Positions 8,470 through 18,279 of a stretch of 64,000 nucleotides of DNA are shown piece by piece. The notes beneath the pieces were generated by a model. That model was given only the letters and a program-made list of their open reading frames with translations, did not search any database and was not told where the DNA came from. The DNA is taken from NCBI GenBank assembly GCA_902586025.1, contig CACIFV010000002.1, forward strand, positions 1 through 64,000, read 5' to 3'. A program made the translations under genes and the position numbers. The stretch comes from an uncultured Pelagibacteraceae bacterium. GTDB taxonomy: Bacteria > Pseudomonadota > Alphaproteobacteria > Pelagibacterales > Pelagibacteraceae. Position 1 is the stretch's first letter; every line of letters begins with the position of its first letter.

Positions 8470-8573
8470 GTACTTCCGCAAAATACAGCAATTTGCGGTG
8501 TCTTTGGAAACAAAGAGATCGACACCAGTCAGCGAGGGTTCGCCCACTGGTGCGATACTTGCTGTGCGAAATT
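8470..8573 (+). ncRNA. ffh leader RNA (structured 5' UTR, cis-regulatory)
   Basis: A locally GC-richer, strongly foldable segment directly before ffh. By eye it forms three hairpins. The first is CCGCAAA (8476-8482) with TTTGCGG (8492-8498). The second is TCTTTG-GAAA-CAAAGA (8501-8516), with a GNRA tetraloop. The third is CACCAGT (8523-8529) with ACTGGTG (8546-8552), capped by GGG-TTCG-CCC (8536-8545) and extended by ATCG (8518-8521) with CGAT (8553-8556). The loop of the first hairpin, ACAGCAA (8485-8491), is exactly complementary to TTGCTGT (8559-8565), giving a 7-bp pseudoknot that closes the whole element 8 nt before the ATG. A leader motif before ffh has been described from Cand. Pelagibacter ubique by comparative genomics; position and character fit, from memory only. 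Control of translation start is inferred. Confidence 0.85.
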
Positions 8574-9932
8574 ATGTTTGAAAATTTAACTAATAAATTT
8601 GAAGAAATTTTTTCTTCATTAAAAAAAGCTCCTTCTCTTGATGAAAAGCAAGTTGATGAGGGTTTAAAAGGTATAAGGTTGGCCTTATTAGAAGCCGATG
8701 TTTCTTTAGACGTAGTTAAGGAGTTTATTAGCAGAGTTAAGCCTAAAGCGCTAGGTCAAGAAATTATAAGATCAACTTCTCCCGGGGATATGGTTGTAAA
8801 AATCGTTTATGACGAAATAGTATCTTTTTTAGGTGATAAGAATTCTGAAATCTCCCTTAATGCTGTCCCTCCAGTTCCAATCATGTTAGTTGGGTTGCAA
8901 GGTTCAGGAAAAACTACAACAACCTCAAAATTAGCGAAATTTTTAGAAAAAAATAATAAGAAAAAAGTTATGATGGCTAGTTTGGACGTTTACAGACCTG
9001 CCGCGCAAGAGCAATTGAGACTTTTGGGTGAACAAAATAATATTGAAACTTTGCCAATTATAGAAGGCCAGCTTCCTGCTGATATTTGTAGAAGAGCTTT
9101 AAGTGCTGCAAATTTAAATGGTTGTGAAGTAGTTTTATTTGATACTGCTGGAAGAACACAAATAGATTTTCAAATGATGAATGAAATCAAACAAATTGAA
9201 ACTATTACTAATCCTGCAGAAACTATACTGGTAGCAGATTCTCTAACAGGTCAAGTTGCTGCTAATGTAGCAAAGGAATTTAAAAATACAGTAAATTTGA
9301 GCGGCATTATACTTACAAGAGCAGATGGAGATGGAAGAGGTGGAGCTGCATTGAGTATGAAATATGTTGCTGAGGTCCCCATAAAGTTTCTTGGTGTTGG
9401 AGAAAAAATAGAGAATTTTGAAGTTTTCCATCCTGATCGAATTGCAAATAGAATTTTGGGAATGGGAGATATCGTTTCCTTAGTCGAAAAAGCTTCAGAA
9501 GATTTAGATCAAGAAAATTTAAAGAAAACAGAAGAGAAACTTAAAAAAGGTCAATTCTCGATGGAAGATTATCTTTCTCAATTACGTCAAATGAAAAAGA
9601 TGGGTGGAATAGAAGGCATAATGTCATTTCTCCCTGGAGTTTCAAAAATTAAATCACAAATGGACCAATCAGGAATAGATGAAAAAATTATAACTCAAAA
9701 TGAAGCTGTTATTTTATCAATGACAAAGCAAGAAAGAGAAAATCCTAAAATTATAAATGGATCAAGAAAAAAAAGAATTGCTAATGGCTCAGGTACAGAC
9801 ATTGCCACTATCAATAAGTTGTTAAAACAATTTAAAATGATGTCAGAAATGATGAAAAAAATGTCTAAAGGAAACATGAAAGGAATGGCGGATAAAGGGA
9901 TCCCGCCTGAACTATTTAATCAATTAAAATAA
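8574..9932 (+). CDS. ffh: Signal recognition particle GTPase Ffh
   Basis: A 452-residue SRP54 homologue that binds signal peptides and SRP RNA. Domains run N (1-90), G (about 100-300) and M (300-452). Motifs seen are GLQGSGKTTT (107-116), DVYRPAAQEQLR, DTAGRTQ, TRADGDGRGG and, in the M domain, RKKRIANGSGTD followed by a Met-rich tail. The reading frame stays open upstream to 8493, but the family N terminus MFENLTNKFEEIF and the structured leader show the true start is 8574. First gene of ffh-rpsP-trmD-rplS, continuing into leuCDB. Confidence 0.97.
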   Translation: MFENLTNKFEEIFSSLKKAPSLDEKQVDEGLKGIRLALLEADVSLDVVKEFISRVKPKALGQEIIRSTSPGDMVVKIVYDEIVSFLGDKNSEISLNAVPPVPIMLVGLQGSGKTTTTSKLAKFLEKNNKKKVMMASLDVYRPAAQEQLRLLGEQNNIETLPIIEGQLPADICRRALSAANLNGCEVVLFDTAGRTQIDFQMMNEIKQIETITNPAETILVADSLTGQVAANVAKEFKNTVNLSGIILTRADGDGRGGAALSMKYVAEVPIKFLGVGEKIENFEVFHPDRIANRILGMGDIVSLVEKASEDLDQENLKKTEEKLKKGQFSMEDYLSQLRQMKKMGGIEGIMSFLPGVSKIKSQMDQSGIDEKIITQNEAVILSMTKQERENPKIINGSRKKRIANGSGTDIATINKLLKQFKMMSEMMKKMSKGNMKGMADKGIPPELFNQLK

Positions 9933-9939
9933 AGGAGAT
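9931..9939 (+). promoter_or_regulatory. Strong Shine-Dalgarno of rpsP
   Basis: AAAGGAGAT overlaps the ffh stop codon and sits 9 nt (from GGAG) before the rpsP ATG at 9947. It stands out because many starts in this window have weak or no ribosome-binding sites. Confidence 0.8.
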
Positions 9940-9946
9940 ATAAGTA

Positions 9947-10393
9947 ATGTTAAAAATGAGACTATCAATGGGAGGTACTAAAAAAAGGCCAGTATATAAA
10001 ATTGTTGTGGCTGATAGTAGATTTCCAAGAGACGGAAGGTTTATAGAAAAATTAGGTTTTTATAATCCGTTATTACCGAAGGATAAAAAGGAAAGAATTG
10101 GCTTAGATTCTGAGCGAATTAAATATTGGTTAGGTCAAGGAGCTCAGCCAACAACAAGAGTTGCAAGGTTATTGGGAGAAAACGATATAATGCCAATGCC
10201 TGAAAAAGGAAACAATCCTCAAAAAGCAATTCCTAAAAAAGATAGAAAAAAAGCTGACGAAGGTGGAGAAGCGAAACCAGAAGGAGATGCATCTAAGCCA
10301 GCAGAAGCACCTAAGGAAGAAGCTAAGGCAGCAGAAGCACCTAAGGAAGAAGCTAAGGCAGCAGAAGCACCTAAGGAAGAAGAAAAAAAATAA
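9947..10393 (+). CDS. rpsP: 30S ribosomal protein S16 with repetitive Ala/Lys/Glu tail
   Basis: The first ~85 residues are a complete S16 ([47 protein letters not shown]). S16 helps 30S assembly by binding 16S rRNA. The protein is 148 residues, well beyond the usual 80-120, because of a C-terminal charged tail ending in tandem [10 protein letters not shown] decapeptides encoded by a near-perfect 30-bp DNA repeat. Preceded by a strong SD. The stop and the trmD start overlap as TAATG, and no rimM lies between them although rpsP-rimM-trmD-rplS is the usual order. Confidence 0.95.
   Translation: MLKMRLSMGGTKKRPVYKIVVADSRFPRDGRFIEKLGFYNPLLPKDKKERIGLDSERIKYWLGQGAQPTTRVARLLGENDIMPMPEKGNNPQKAIPKKDRKKADEGGEAKPEGDASKPAEAPKEEAKAAEAPKEEAKAAEAPKEEEKK
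10301..10382 (+). repeat. 30-bp tandem repeat in the 3' end of rpsP
   Basis: Two exact 30-bp copies (10301-10330 and 10331-10360) and a third partial copy of 22 bp (10361-10382), each starting GCAGAAGCACC. They encode [10 protein letters not shown] units. The copies have no silent differences and are about half G+C, clearly richer than the surroundings, suggesting recent expansion by slippage. Confidence 0.95.
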
Positions 10394-11088
10394 TGTTAGA
10401 AGCTCGTATATTCACACTCTATCCAGATTTTTTTCCAGGTTATTTAGGTCAAGGTATTTTTGGTAAAGCACTATCAGAGAATAAATGGAAAATAGATATT
10501 GTGGATATAAGAGAGTATGCTTTTGATAAACATAAAACTGTTGATGACACTCCCTATGGAGGAGGTGAAGGTATGTTAATGAAAGCAGATGTATTAGCAA
10601 AATCAATAGATAAGAATGTTAAAGATGGCGAAAAGATTATTTATCTAAGTCCGAAGGGTAAGTTGTTCAATCATCAGTTAGCAAAACAACTATCTCAAGA
10701 AAAAACAATAAATATAATTTGTGGACACTTTGAAGGAGTTGATGAAAGATTATTAAAAACAAGAAATATTGAGGAAGTAAGTATAGGAGACTTTGTTTTA
10801 TCTGGAGGTGAAGGAGCTTCTTTTGTAATTCTTGATGCAATATTAAGATTTATTCCTGGTATTCTTGGCAATACAAATTCAGCTAAAGAAGAAAGTTTTG
10901 AAAACGGACTTTTAGAGTATCCTCAATTTACAAAACCGCAAATATGGGAGGAAAAAAGTGTTCCAGATGTGCTATTATCAGGCGATCACGCCAAAATTAA
11001 AGACTGGCGTTTATCTCAATCTGAGGCTATAACACGCGACCGAAGACCAGATTTGTGGCAATTATATAAAAAGACTAAAGAGAATTAA
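10393..11088 (+). CDS. trmD: tRNA (guanine-N1-)-methyltransferase
   Basis: A 231-residue SPOUT methyltransferase that makes m1G37 in tRNAs reading C- or G-starting codons and so prevents +1 frameshifts. The trefoil-knot signatures are present: [36 protein letters not shown] and [11 protein letters not shown]. The N terminus [15 protein letters not shown] is typical and supports the ATG at 10393, which overlaps the rpsP stop by one base. Followed after 1 bp by rplS. Confidence 0.97.
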   Translation: MLEARIFTLYPDFFPGYLGQGIFGKALSENKWKIDIVDIREYAFDKHKTVDDTPYGGGEGMLMKADVLAKSIDKNVKDGEKIIYLSPKGKLFNHQLAKQLSQEKTINIICGHFEGVDERLLKTRNIEEVSIGDFVLSGGEGASFVILDAILRFIPGILGNTNSAKEESFENGLLEYPQFTKPQIWEEKSVPDVLLSGDHAKIKDWRLSQSEAITRDRRPDLWQLYKKTKEN

Positions 11089-11089
11089 A

Positions 11090-11671
11090 ATGAAGACAAT
11101 TGAGGAAATTAATCAATCTAAGGTAAAAAAAATTATTTCTGAGAGAAAGCATCCAGAATTTTTCCCAGGGGACATTGTTAAAGTTGGAGTTAGAATAACT
11201 GAGGGAAAAAGAGATCGAATTCAATATTTTGAAGGTGTGTGTATTGCAAAAAAAAATAGAGATATCAATTCTTCTTTTACTGTAAGAAAAATTTCTTTTG
11301 GTGAGGGTGTGGAAAGAACATTTGCTTTATATAGTCCGATTGTAGATACAATTAAAGTTGTAAGGTCAGGAAAAGTTAGAAGAGCCAAGTTATATTATTT
11401 GAGAGATAGAACAGGTAAATCTGCAAGAATTGCAGAAAAAATTAAAAAGAAAATAGGTATAGATGTTGAAACTAAGATTCACGAAGTAACAGAAGAAAAT
11501 GTTATGCCTGATACAGAACAAAAAACAGCAGATAGCCCACAAGATACCAATAAAGATGCTCCAAAAGTAGAAGCAAAAAAACCAGAAGAAAAAAAAGAAA
11601 CTAAAGAAGAAACCCCATCAGTAGAAAAAAAAACTGATGAAAAAAAAGAAAATCCTGAAGTAAAAAAATAA
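11090..11671 (+). CDS. rplS: 50S ribosomal protein L19 with long charged tail
   Basis: The first ~115 residues match L19 ([60 protein letters not shown]), a protein at the 30S-50S interface. The family is usually 115-130 residues; here there are 193, the extra ~75 being a Lys/Glu/Thr/Pro-rich, low-complexity and probably disordered tail. S16 in the same operon also has an extended tail. The start lies 1 bp after the trmD stop, and leuC follows after 9 bp. Confidence 0.95.
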   Translation: MKTIEEINQSKVKKIISERKHPEFFPGDIVKVGVRITEGKRDRIQYFEGVCIAKKNRDINSSFTVRKISFGEGVERTFALYSPIVDTIKVVRSGKVRRAKLYYLRDRTGKSARIAEKIKKKIGIDVETKIHEVTEENVMPDTEQKTADSPQDTNKDAPKVEAKKPEEKKETKEETPSVEKKTDEKKENPEVKK

Positions 11672-11680
11672 TTTTTTACA

Positions 11681-13084
11681 ATGTCTCAAACTATATACGA
11701 TAAAATATGGAATGATCATCTTGTTCATCAACAAGAGGATGGGACTTCACTTTTATTTGTTGATAGACATTTAATTCATGAAGTTACTAGTCCACAAGCA
11801 TTTGAAGGTTTAAGAAATTCTAATAGAAAAGTTAGACAACCTTCTTTAACTTTAGCAGTAGCAGATCATAATGTTCCAACAACGGATAGATCAGTACCTA
11901 TTACTGACGAAGATTCAAAAATACAAATTGAGACACTAGAAAAAAATTGTACAGAATTTGGAATAAATCTTTTTGGAATGAACGATAAAAGACAAGGAAT
12001 AGTTCATATTATTGGTCCAGAACAAGGTTTCACACAACCTGGAACTATTATCGTTTGTGGTGATAGTCATACAGCCACTCACGGAGCATTCGGTGCACTA
12101 GCATTTGGAATCGGAACTTCAGAAGTAGAGCATGTATTGGCAACGCAGACTTTAGTTCAAAAAAAATCAAAAAATTTTAGAATAAACGTTAATGGTTCTC
12201 TTCCTGTTGGAGTAACATCAAAGGATGTAATATTACAAATAATTGGAAAAATTGGTACAGCTGGTGGAACTGGTTATGTAATTGAATATGCTGGAAACTT
12301 AATTTCTAATTTAAGTGTCGAACAAAGAATGACGATTTGCAATATGACAATTGAAGGTGGAGCAAGGGCTGGATTAATAGAACCAGATGAAAAAGTTTTT
12401 AATTATTTAAAAGGTAAACCAATGTCTCCAAAGAATTCAAATTGGGACAAAGCATTAGAATATTGGAGTAAATTAAAGTCTGATGGTGATGCAGTATTTG
12501 ACAAAGAAATCAGTCTTGAGGGCAAAGATATTAAACCAATGGTAACTTGGGGAACTTCGCCTCAGGATGTGGTAGATATTGATGGAATTGTTCCTGATCC
12601 TGAAAATGAGCTAAACGAAGACAGAAAAAATTCTATCAATAGATCATTAAAATATATGGGTTTAAAGCCGAAAACTAAAATAAAAGATATTAGAATTGAT
12701 AAAGTTTTTATTGGAAGTTGCACAAATGGAAGAATCGAAGATCTAAGAGAAGCTGCAAAAATCTTAAAAGATAAAAAAATTGCTTCTCATGTAAATGCAA
12801 TGATAGTTCCTGGTTCAGGATTAGTAAAACAACAAGCAGAGCAAGAAGGTTTAGATGTAATATTTAAAAATTCTGGATTTGAATGGCGTGAGCCAGGTTG
12901 TTCAATGTGTTTAGCTATGAATGCAGATAAGTTGAAGCCAGAAGAAAGATGTGCATCAACATCAAATAGAAATTTCGAAGGAAGACAAGGACGAGGTGGA
13001 AGAACACATTTAGTTAGCCCAGCTATGGCTGCTGCAGCTGCTATATCTGGAAATTTAGATGACGTTAGAAAATACAATAGTTAA
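11681..13084 (+). CDS. leuC: 3-isopropylmalate dehydratase large subunit
   Basis: A 467-residue aconitase-family subunit that, with LeuD, isomerises 2- to 3-isopropylmalate in leucine synthesis. The [4Fe-4S] ligands are Cys347 in IGSCTNGR and Cys407 and Cys410 in GCSMC. The N terminus ([30 protein letters not shown]) is standard. It opens a leuC-leuD-leuB block directly after rplS, with no promoter-sized gap, so leucine genes may be partly read from the ffh operon. Confidence 0.97.
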   Translation: MSQTIYDKIWNDHLVHQQEDGTSLLFVDRHLIHEVTSPQAFEGLRNSNRKVRQPSLTLAVADHNVPTTDRSVPITDEDSKIQIETLEKNCTEFGINLFGMNDKRQGIVHIIGPEQGFTQPGTIIVCGDSHTATHGAFGALAFGIGTSEVEHVLATQTLVQKKSKNFRINVNGSLPVGVTSKDVILQIIGKIGTAGGTGYVIEYAGNLISNLSVEQRMTICNMTIEGGARAGLIEPDEKVFNYLKGKPMSPKNSNWDKALEYWSKLKSDGDAVFDKEISLEGKDIKPMVTWGTSPQDVVDIDGIVPDPENELNEDRKNSINRSLKYMGLKPKTKIKDIRIDKVFIGSCTNGRIEDLREAAKILKDKKIASHVNAMIVPGSGLVKQQAEQEGLDVIFKNSGFEWREPGCSMCLAMNADKLKPEERCASTSNRNFEGRQGRGGRTHLVSPAMAAAAAISGNLDDVRKYNS

Positions 13085-13690
13085 ATGAACAAATTCTCAA
13101 CATTAAAAAGTATTCCTGCATATTTACCAATTGTAAATATTGATACAGATATGATTATTCCAAAGCAATTTTTAAAAACAATAAAAAGAACAGGACTTGG
13201 AAAAAATTTATTTTATGAAATGAGATATGACGAAAAAGGTAAGGTAGTAGATGACTTTATCTTAAATAAATCCCCATATGATAATTCTAAGATTCTAATT
13301 GCAGGGAATAATTTTGGATGTGGATCATCTAGAGAACATGCGCCATGGGCACTTTTAGACTTTGGTATCACTTGCGTTATAAGCACTAGTTATGCAGATA
13401 TATTTTATAATAATTGTTTTAAAAATGGAATATTGCCTATTAAAGTTAATGATGAACAGATAAAAGAACTTTCTGAATATTCTAAGAGACAAGAAGAAAT
13501 TGCAATAAATTTACCAGATCAAAAAATAATTTTTGGAAATAAAGAAATCAAATTTGAATTAGATGAATTTAAAAAAAAATGTTTAATTGAGGGACTAGAT
13601 GATATTGCACTGTCTTTAGAAAAGTCTAATAAAATAATTTCATTTGAAGAAAAATTAAAATCCGCAAAGCCTTGGATATTTAATGATTAA
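13085..13690 (+). CDS. leuD: 3-isopropylmalate dehydratase small subunit
   Basis: A 201-residue swivel-domain subunit that pairs with LeuC. Signatures are [17 protein letters not shown] near the N terminus and [15 protein letters not shown], the substrate-binding loop with the SSREH motif. It begins immediately after the leuC stop codon and overlaps leuB by 8 bp, so the three genes are translated together. Confidence 0.97.
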   Translation: MNKFSTLKSIPAYLPIVNIDTDMIIPKQFLKTIKRTGLGKNLFYEMRYDEKGKVVDDFILNKSPYDNSKILIAGNNFGCGSSREHAPWALLDFGITCVISTSYADIFYNNCFKNGILPIKVNDEQIKELSEYSKRQEEIAINLPDQKIIFGNKEIKFELDEFKKKCLIEGLDDIALSLEKSNKIISFEEKLKSAKPWIFND

Positions 13691-14792
13691 AGTCAAAAAA
13701 AGAAAATTCTTATTATTACCAGGTGATGGTATTGGTCCCGAGGTTATTGGTGAAGTTAAAAAAATTATAACTTGGTTTAATGTAAATAAATCTCTTGATT
13801 TTGATATGGAAGAAGCTTTAGTTGGAGGAGCATCTTACGACAAGCACGGAACACCGATTACAGATGAAGTATTTTATAAATCATTAGAATGTGAAGCAGT
13901 CATTTTAGGAGCTGTGGGTGGACCAAAATATGATAATTTAGATTTTTCCAAAAGACCTGAGAGAGCTCTTCTTAAGCTAAGAAAAGAATTAAAATTATTT
14001 GCAAATTTGAGGCCTGCAATTTGTTTTAAACAATTAGTTGAGGCATCTACTCTAAAACCTGAAATTGTATCAGGTTTAGACATCATGATTGTTAGAGAAT
14101 TGACAGGTGGTATTTATTTTGGTGAACCAAGAGGTATCAAGCCAATTGATAATGGCGAACGTAAAGGAATAAATACTCATACTTATACTTCATCAGAAAT
14201 TAAAAGAGTTGCTAGAGTTGCATTTGATTTAGCAAAGAAGAGAAACAATAAAGTTACTTCCTGTGAAAAATCGAATGTTATGGAAGCAGGTCAATTATGG
14301 AAAGAGGAAGTTCAAAATCTTCACGATAAAGAATTTAAAGATGTTGAGTTAAATCATATGCTTGCAGATAATTGTGCAATGCAACTTTTGAGAAATCCAA
14401 AGCAATTTGATGTAATTGTGACAGATAATTTGTTTGGTGATATGTTGTCAGATGAAGCATCTATGCTGACGGGATCTTTAGGTTTATTACCTTCGGCTTC
14501 TTTGGGTGCAAAAAATAAAGATGGCGAAATGAGAGCAATGTATGAACCTGTTCATGGATCTGCTCCAGATATTGCTGGAAAAGGGATTGCAAATCCTATT
14601 GCAACTATCTTGAGTTTTGCAATGGCCTTGAGGTACTCTCTTGATTTAGATAAAGAAGCTGATGATCTTGAAAAAGCAGTGCAAAATGTACTAGATGATG
14701 GGCTAAGAACTAAAGATATTGTGTCAAAAGGAACAAAAGAAATTTCAACTTCTGGTATGGGAGATGCGATTATTGCATATTTGCAAAATTAA
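13683..14792 (+). CDS. leuB: 3-isopropylmalate dehydrogenase
   Basis: A 369-residue NAD-dependent decarboxylating dehydrogenase making 2-ketoisocaproate. Family motifs are [51 protein letters not shown] wording ([16 protein letters not shown]), and [14 protein letters not shown]. The start overlaps leuD by 8 bp. It is the last gene of the leucine block; 32 bp separate it from dmdC. Confidence 0.97.
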   Translation: MIKVKKRKFLLLPGDGIGPEVIGEVKKIITWFNVNKSLDFDMEEALVGGASYDKHGTPITDEVFYKSLECEAVILGAVGGPKYDNLDFSKRPERALLKLRKELKLFANLRPAICFKQLVEASTLKPEIVSGLDIMIVRELTGGIYFGEPRGIKPIDNGERKGINTHTYTSSEIKRVARVAFDLAKKRNNKVTSCEKSNVMEAGQLWKEEVQNLHDKEFKDVELNHMLADNCAMQLLRNPKQFDVIVTDNLFGDMLSDEASMLTGSLGLLPSASLGAKNKDGEMRAMYEPVHGSAPDIAGKGIANPIATILSFAMALRYSLDLDKEADDLEKAVQNVLDDGLRTKDIVSKGTKEISTSGMGDAIIAYLQN

Positions 14793-14824
14793 AAAAATTA
14801 ACTTAATTTGATACTATTAAATTT

Positions 14825-16585
14825 ATGACTGTTTATTCCGCACCTGTGAAAGATATGATGTTCTTATTTGAACATCTAAAAGATAATAAAAATTATAACG
14901 AAATTGAAAAATATAAAGAAGTCACTTCTGATCTAGTAAAAGATATCTTAGAGGAAGCTGCAAAAATTAATGAAGAAATGCTTCTTCCTTTAGCAAAAGC
15001 TGGAGACGAAAACCCTTGTGTCTATGAGAATGGAGTAGTCAGAACCCCTCCAGGTTATAAAGAAGCATATTCAAAATTTATCGAAGATGGATGGGTATCT
15101 TTAACTTGTGATCCAAAATATGGTGGTCAAGGAATGCCTAAAACTGTAAGTGCTTTTTTTGATGAAATGCTTTCATCATCAAGTTTATCATTTAAATTAT
15201 ATAGTGAATTAAGTATAGGTGCGTATAACTGTATTTTGAGTCATGCAACTGAAGAGATTAAAAATACATATCTTCCTAAGATTGTTGAGGGTAAATGGAG
15301 TGGGACAATGTGTTTAACAGAACCACAGTGTGGAACTGATTTAGGATTAATTAAAACAAATGCAATTAAAAATGAAAATGGCACTTATAATATAAGTGGA
15401 CAAAAAATTTTTATTACATCTGGCGATCACGATTTAACTGAAAATATTATACACCTTGTTTTAGCAAGAACTCAGGACGCTCCTAAAGGAACGAAAGGAA
15501 TAAGTTTATTTTTAGTACCAAAATATGAAATTAATGATGACGGTTCAATTGGTCCAAGAAATGGAGTTAATACTGTTTCTATTGAATCAAAAATGGGTAT
15601 TAAAGGTTCACCTGCATGTGTATTAAGTTTTGATGATGCCAAAGGTTATATGATCGGACCAGAGAACAAAGGCTTAAATTCTATGTTCACTATGATGAAC
15701 TTAGAAAGAATCGTTGTCGGTATACAAGGACTAGGTCTATCTGAAACAGCTTATCAAACTGCTTTAAGTTATTCAAAAGAGAGAAAGCAAGGTAAATCAA
15801 ATAATAATTCTAATGGAGAAACAGATTTAATCATTAAGCATGCAGATATAAGAAGAAGTTTATTAAATATGAAGTCTATAATTGAGGGAGAAAGATCCTT
15901 ATCTTTTTGGATGGCTCAGCAAGTAGATGTAAGCTTAAGTCATAGTTCGGAGGAAGTAAAAAAAGATGCATCGGATATTGTAGGTCTTATGACGCCTGTT
16001 ATTAAGTCATTTTTTACAGATATGGGTATGGAAATAACCAATGAAGCAATCCAGGTTTTTGGTGGCTATGGTTATACAAAAGACCAAGGGATAGAACAAT
16101 TATTTAGAGATAATAGAATTACACCTATTTATGAAGGAACTAATTCAGTGCAGGCAATTGATTTTGTATTTAGAAAAATAAGTCAAAAAAAAGTTTTTGA
16201 TAATTTTATGAAATATGTAGAAACAGAAATACAAAATTGTTCAAAAGTAGATAAATTAAATGAACATGTAAAAAAAATATCTGAATTAAAAAATATATTG
16301 TCAGATTTCACTGACTGGATATCTCCTAATGGTAACACACCAAAAGACGATATAAGCGCATCATGTAACGATTATTTAAGATTTTTTGGTTATTTTTGTC
16401 TTTCATTTATATGGCTAAAGACAATGAGAAAAAGCTATGAAAATTTGGAAAATAATAAAGAGTTTTATGAAGATAAATTAAATACAGGAAATTACTATTT
16501 TGATAAAATTTTGCCTAGAGCTGAGAGCCATTATAAATCTGCTATTTCTGGTAGTGAATATACTATGAGCGCAAAATTTAATTGA
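14825..16585 (+). CDS. dmdC: 3-methylmercaptopropionyl-CoA dehydrogenase
   Basis: A 586-residue long-form acyl-CoA dehydrogenase. DmdC oxidises methylmercaptopropionyl-CoA to methylthioacryloyl-CoA with FAD in the DMSP demethylation pathway. Present are CLTEPQCGTDLG (163-174), KIFITSGDHD, RIVVGIQGLG, FGGYGYTKDQG and IYEGTNSVQAIDF, where Glu437 is the likely catalytic base. The extra C-terminal domain beyond ~450 is normal for this subfamily. Identity rests on context: dmdB and dmdA follow. On its own it could be called only a medium/long acyl-CoA dehydrogenase. Its TGA overlaps the dmdB ATG by one base. Confidence 0.9.
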   Translation: MTVYSAPVKDMMFLFEHLKDNKNYNEIEKYKEVTSDLVKDILEEAAKINEEMLLPLAKAGDENPCVYENGVVRTPPGYKEAYSKFIEDGWVSLTCDPKYGGQGMPKTVSAFFDEMLSSSSLSFKLYSELSIGAYNCILSHATEEIKNTYLPKIVEGKWSGTMCLTEPQCGTDLGLIKTNAIKNENGTYNISGQKIFITSGDHDLTENIIHLVLARTQDAPKGTKGISLFLVPKYEINDDGSIGPRNGVNTVSIESKMGIKGSPACVLSFDDAKGYMIGPENKGLNSMFTMMNLERIVVGIQGLGLSETAYQTALSYSKERKQGKSNNNSNGETDLIIKHADIRRSLLNMKSIIEGERSLSFWMAQQVDVSLSHSSEEVKKDASDIVGLMTPVIKSFFTDMGMEITNEAIQVFGGYGYTKDQGIEQLFRDNRITPIYEGTNSVQAIDFVFRKISQKKVFDNFMKYVETEIQNCSKVDKLNEHVKKISELKNILSDFTDWISPNGNTPKDDISASCNDYLRFFGYFCLSFIWLKTMRKSYENLENNKEFYEDKLNTGNYYFDKILPRAESHYKSAISGSEYTMSAKFN

Positions 16586-18213
16586 TGAACAAATATAATC
16601 AGAACTTAGATAAAAATCCCTCAAATTATGTCCCTTTAACGCCGCTAAGCTTTCTAGAAAGAGCGAAAGATATTTATCCAAACTACGAAGCTTTAGTATA
16701 TGAAACAAAATCTTTTACATGGACGGAAGTATTTAACAGGTGTATCAAATTTGCAAGTGCACTAGAGAAAATTGGTATTGTTGAAGGAGATACAGTTTCA
16801 GTTATGACCTTTAACACTCCAGAGATTTTCGAGGCACATTATTCTGTTCCTATGACAGGAGCTGTTTTAAATACAATTAATTCAAGACTTGATGCAAAAA
16901 CTGTTGCTTATATTTTAGAACACAGTGAAGCAAAAGTATTAATAATAGACAGGCAATTACATGCTATTGCAGAAAAGGCTTTATCAACTTTAAAAGACAA
17001 ACCAATTGTAATTGATGTTCAAGACGATTTTGCAGATCAATCCTTATTAAAAAAAATTGGTGATAGAGAATATGAGGAATTTTTAAATACTGGTGATGAA
17101 AATTATATTTGGAAAAAACCAAAGGATGAGTGGCAAGCGATTTCTTTAAGTTATACATCTGGAACAACTGGAAATCCAAAAGGTGTTGTTTATCATCATA
17201 GAGGTTCTTATTTAATGTCAACAGGTAGTGCCGTTGCTTGGAATATGCCAAATAGATTAAATTTTTTAACAGTTGTACCAATGTTCCACTGTAATGGATG
17301 GGGGTACCCGTGGACAATACCAATGTTAAATGGAAAAACAGTTTGTTTAAGAGCTATTGATGTAAAAAAAATATTTGAATTAATTGAAAAGCATGACATT
17401 ACCCATTTTGGAGGCGCACCTATTGTACTTAATATGATAACAGGTGCATCACAAAATGATATCAAAGAATTAAAAAACAAAGTTTATGTTTTAACTGCTG
17501 GAGCACCACCTCCAAGTATTATTTTCAAAAAAATGAAAGCATTAGGATTTGAGGTAATGCATGTCTATGGTTTAACAGAAACATATGGACATGTTTTACA
17601 ATGTGCTTGGAATGATGAATGGAATGGTTTTGAAGAAGATAAAATTAATGAAATTAAAGCAAGGCAAGGTGTGAGGTTTCCAAACACAGAAGGAGTGGTT
17701 GTTTTAGATCCAGAAACTATGAAACCCGTGCCTAAGGATGGAGAAACCATTGGCGAGATAATGATTAAAGGTAATGTTGTTATGAAAGGGTATTTTAAAG
17801 ACAAAGAGGCCACTGAAAAGGCTATGAAAGATGGATGGTTTCACTCTGGCGATTTGGCAGTTATTTATGCAGATGGATACATCAAGGTTAAAGATAGGTC
17901 GAAAGATATTATTATTTCAGGTGGAGAGAATATTTCTTCTATCGAAATCGAAAACACACTTTCTAAGCACCCAGCTGTTTCAATTGTTGCTGTAGTAGCA
18001 AAACCAGATGAGAAATGGGGAGAAGTTCCATGCGCATTTATAGAGAAAGTGGCAGATAAAGAGACAAATGAAAAAGAATTAATCGATTTTTGTAGAGAAA
18101 CTCTAGCAGGGTTCAAAATTCCAAAAAAAATAGACTTCTGTGAACTTCCAAAAACATCAACAGGCAAAATCCAAAAATTCGAATTGAGGAAAAGAGCAAA
18201 AGAGTTTAGCTAA
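16585..18213 (+). CDS. dmdB: 3-methylmercaptopropionate--CoA ligase
   Basis: A 542-residue AMP-forming acyl-CoA synthetase that activates methylmercaptopropionate to its CoA ester. Motifs are SYTSGTTGNPKGVVYHH, HVYGLTETYG, GWFHSGDLAV, KDRSKDIIISGGENIS and the C-terminal PKTSTGKIQKFELR with the catalytic Lys. The ATG at 16585 is preferred: an in-frame TTG one codon earlier would overlap dmdC further. Placement between dmdC and dmdA fixes the substrate call; alone it would be a generic medium-chain acyl-CoA ligase. Confidence 0.9.
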   Translation: MNKYNQNLDKNPSNYVPLTPLSFLERAKDIYPNYEALVYETKSFTWTEVFNRCIKFASALEKIGIVEGDTVSVMTFNTPEIFEAHYSVPMTGAVLNTINSRLDAKTVAYILEHSEAKVLIIDRQLHAIAEKALSTLKDKPIVIDVQDDFADQSLLKKIGDREYEEFLNTGDENYIWKKPKDEWQAISLSYTSGTTGNPKGVVYHHRGSYLMSTGSAVAWNMPNRLNFLTVVPMFHCNGWGYPWTIPMLNGKTVCLRAIDVKKIFELIEKHDITHFGGAPIVLNMITGASQNDIKELKNKVYVLTAGAPPPSIIFKKMKALGFEVMHVYGLTETYGHVLQCAWNDEWNGFEEDKINEIKARQGVRFPNTEGVVVLDPETMKPVPKDGETIGEIMIKGNVVMKGYFKDKEATEKAMKDGWFHSGDLAVIYADGYIKVKDRSKDIIISGGENISSIEIENTLSKHPAVSIVAVVAKPDEKWGEVPCAFIEKVADKETNEKELIDFCRETLAGFKIPKKIDFCELPKTSTGKIQKFELRKRAKEFS

Positions 18214-18279
18214 AATTTTTAAAATTTATAACTTACTTTCTTTACAAACTCATAAAAAGATGACACTAAGCTAAAAAAT

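Noticed and set aside
8493..8573. In-frame N-terminal extension of Ffh by 27 codons
   Set aside because: The extension is the structured leader read as protein; the family N terminus begins at 8574, and a start at 8493 would fall within the first hairpin.
8470..8573. SRP (4.5S-like) RNA gene next to ffh
   Set aside because: The conserved GGAAG/AGCAG symmetric loop of the SRP RNA domain IV is absent, and the element is oriented and spaced as a leader of ffh.
16582..16584. TTG start of dmdB
   Set aside because: The adjacent ATG at 16585 forms a standard one-base stop-start overlap with dmdC and changes only one residue.
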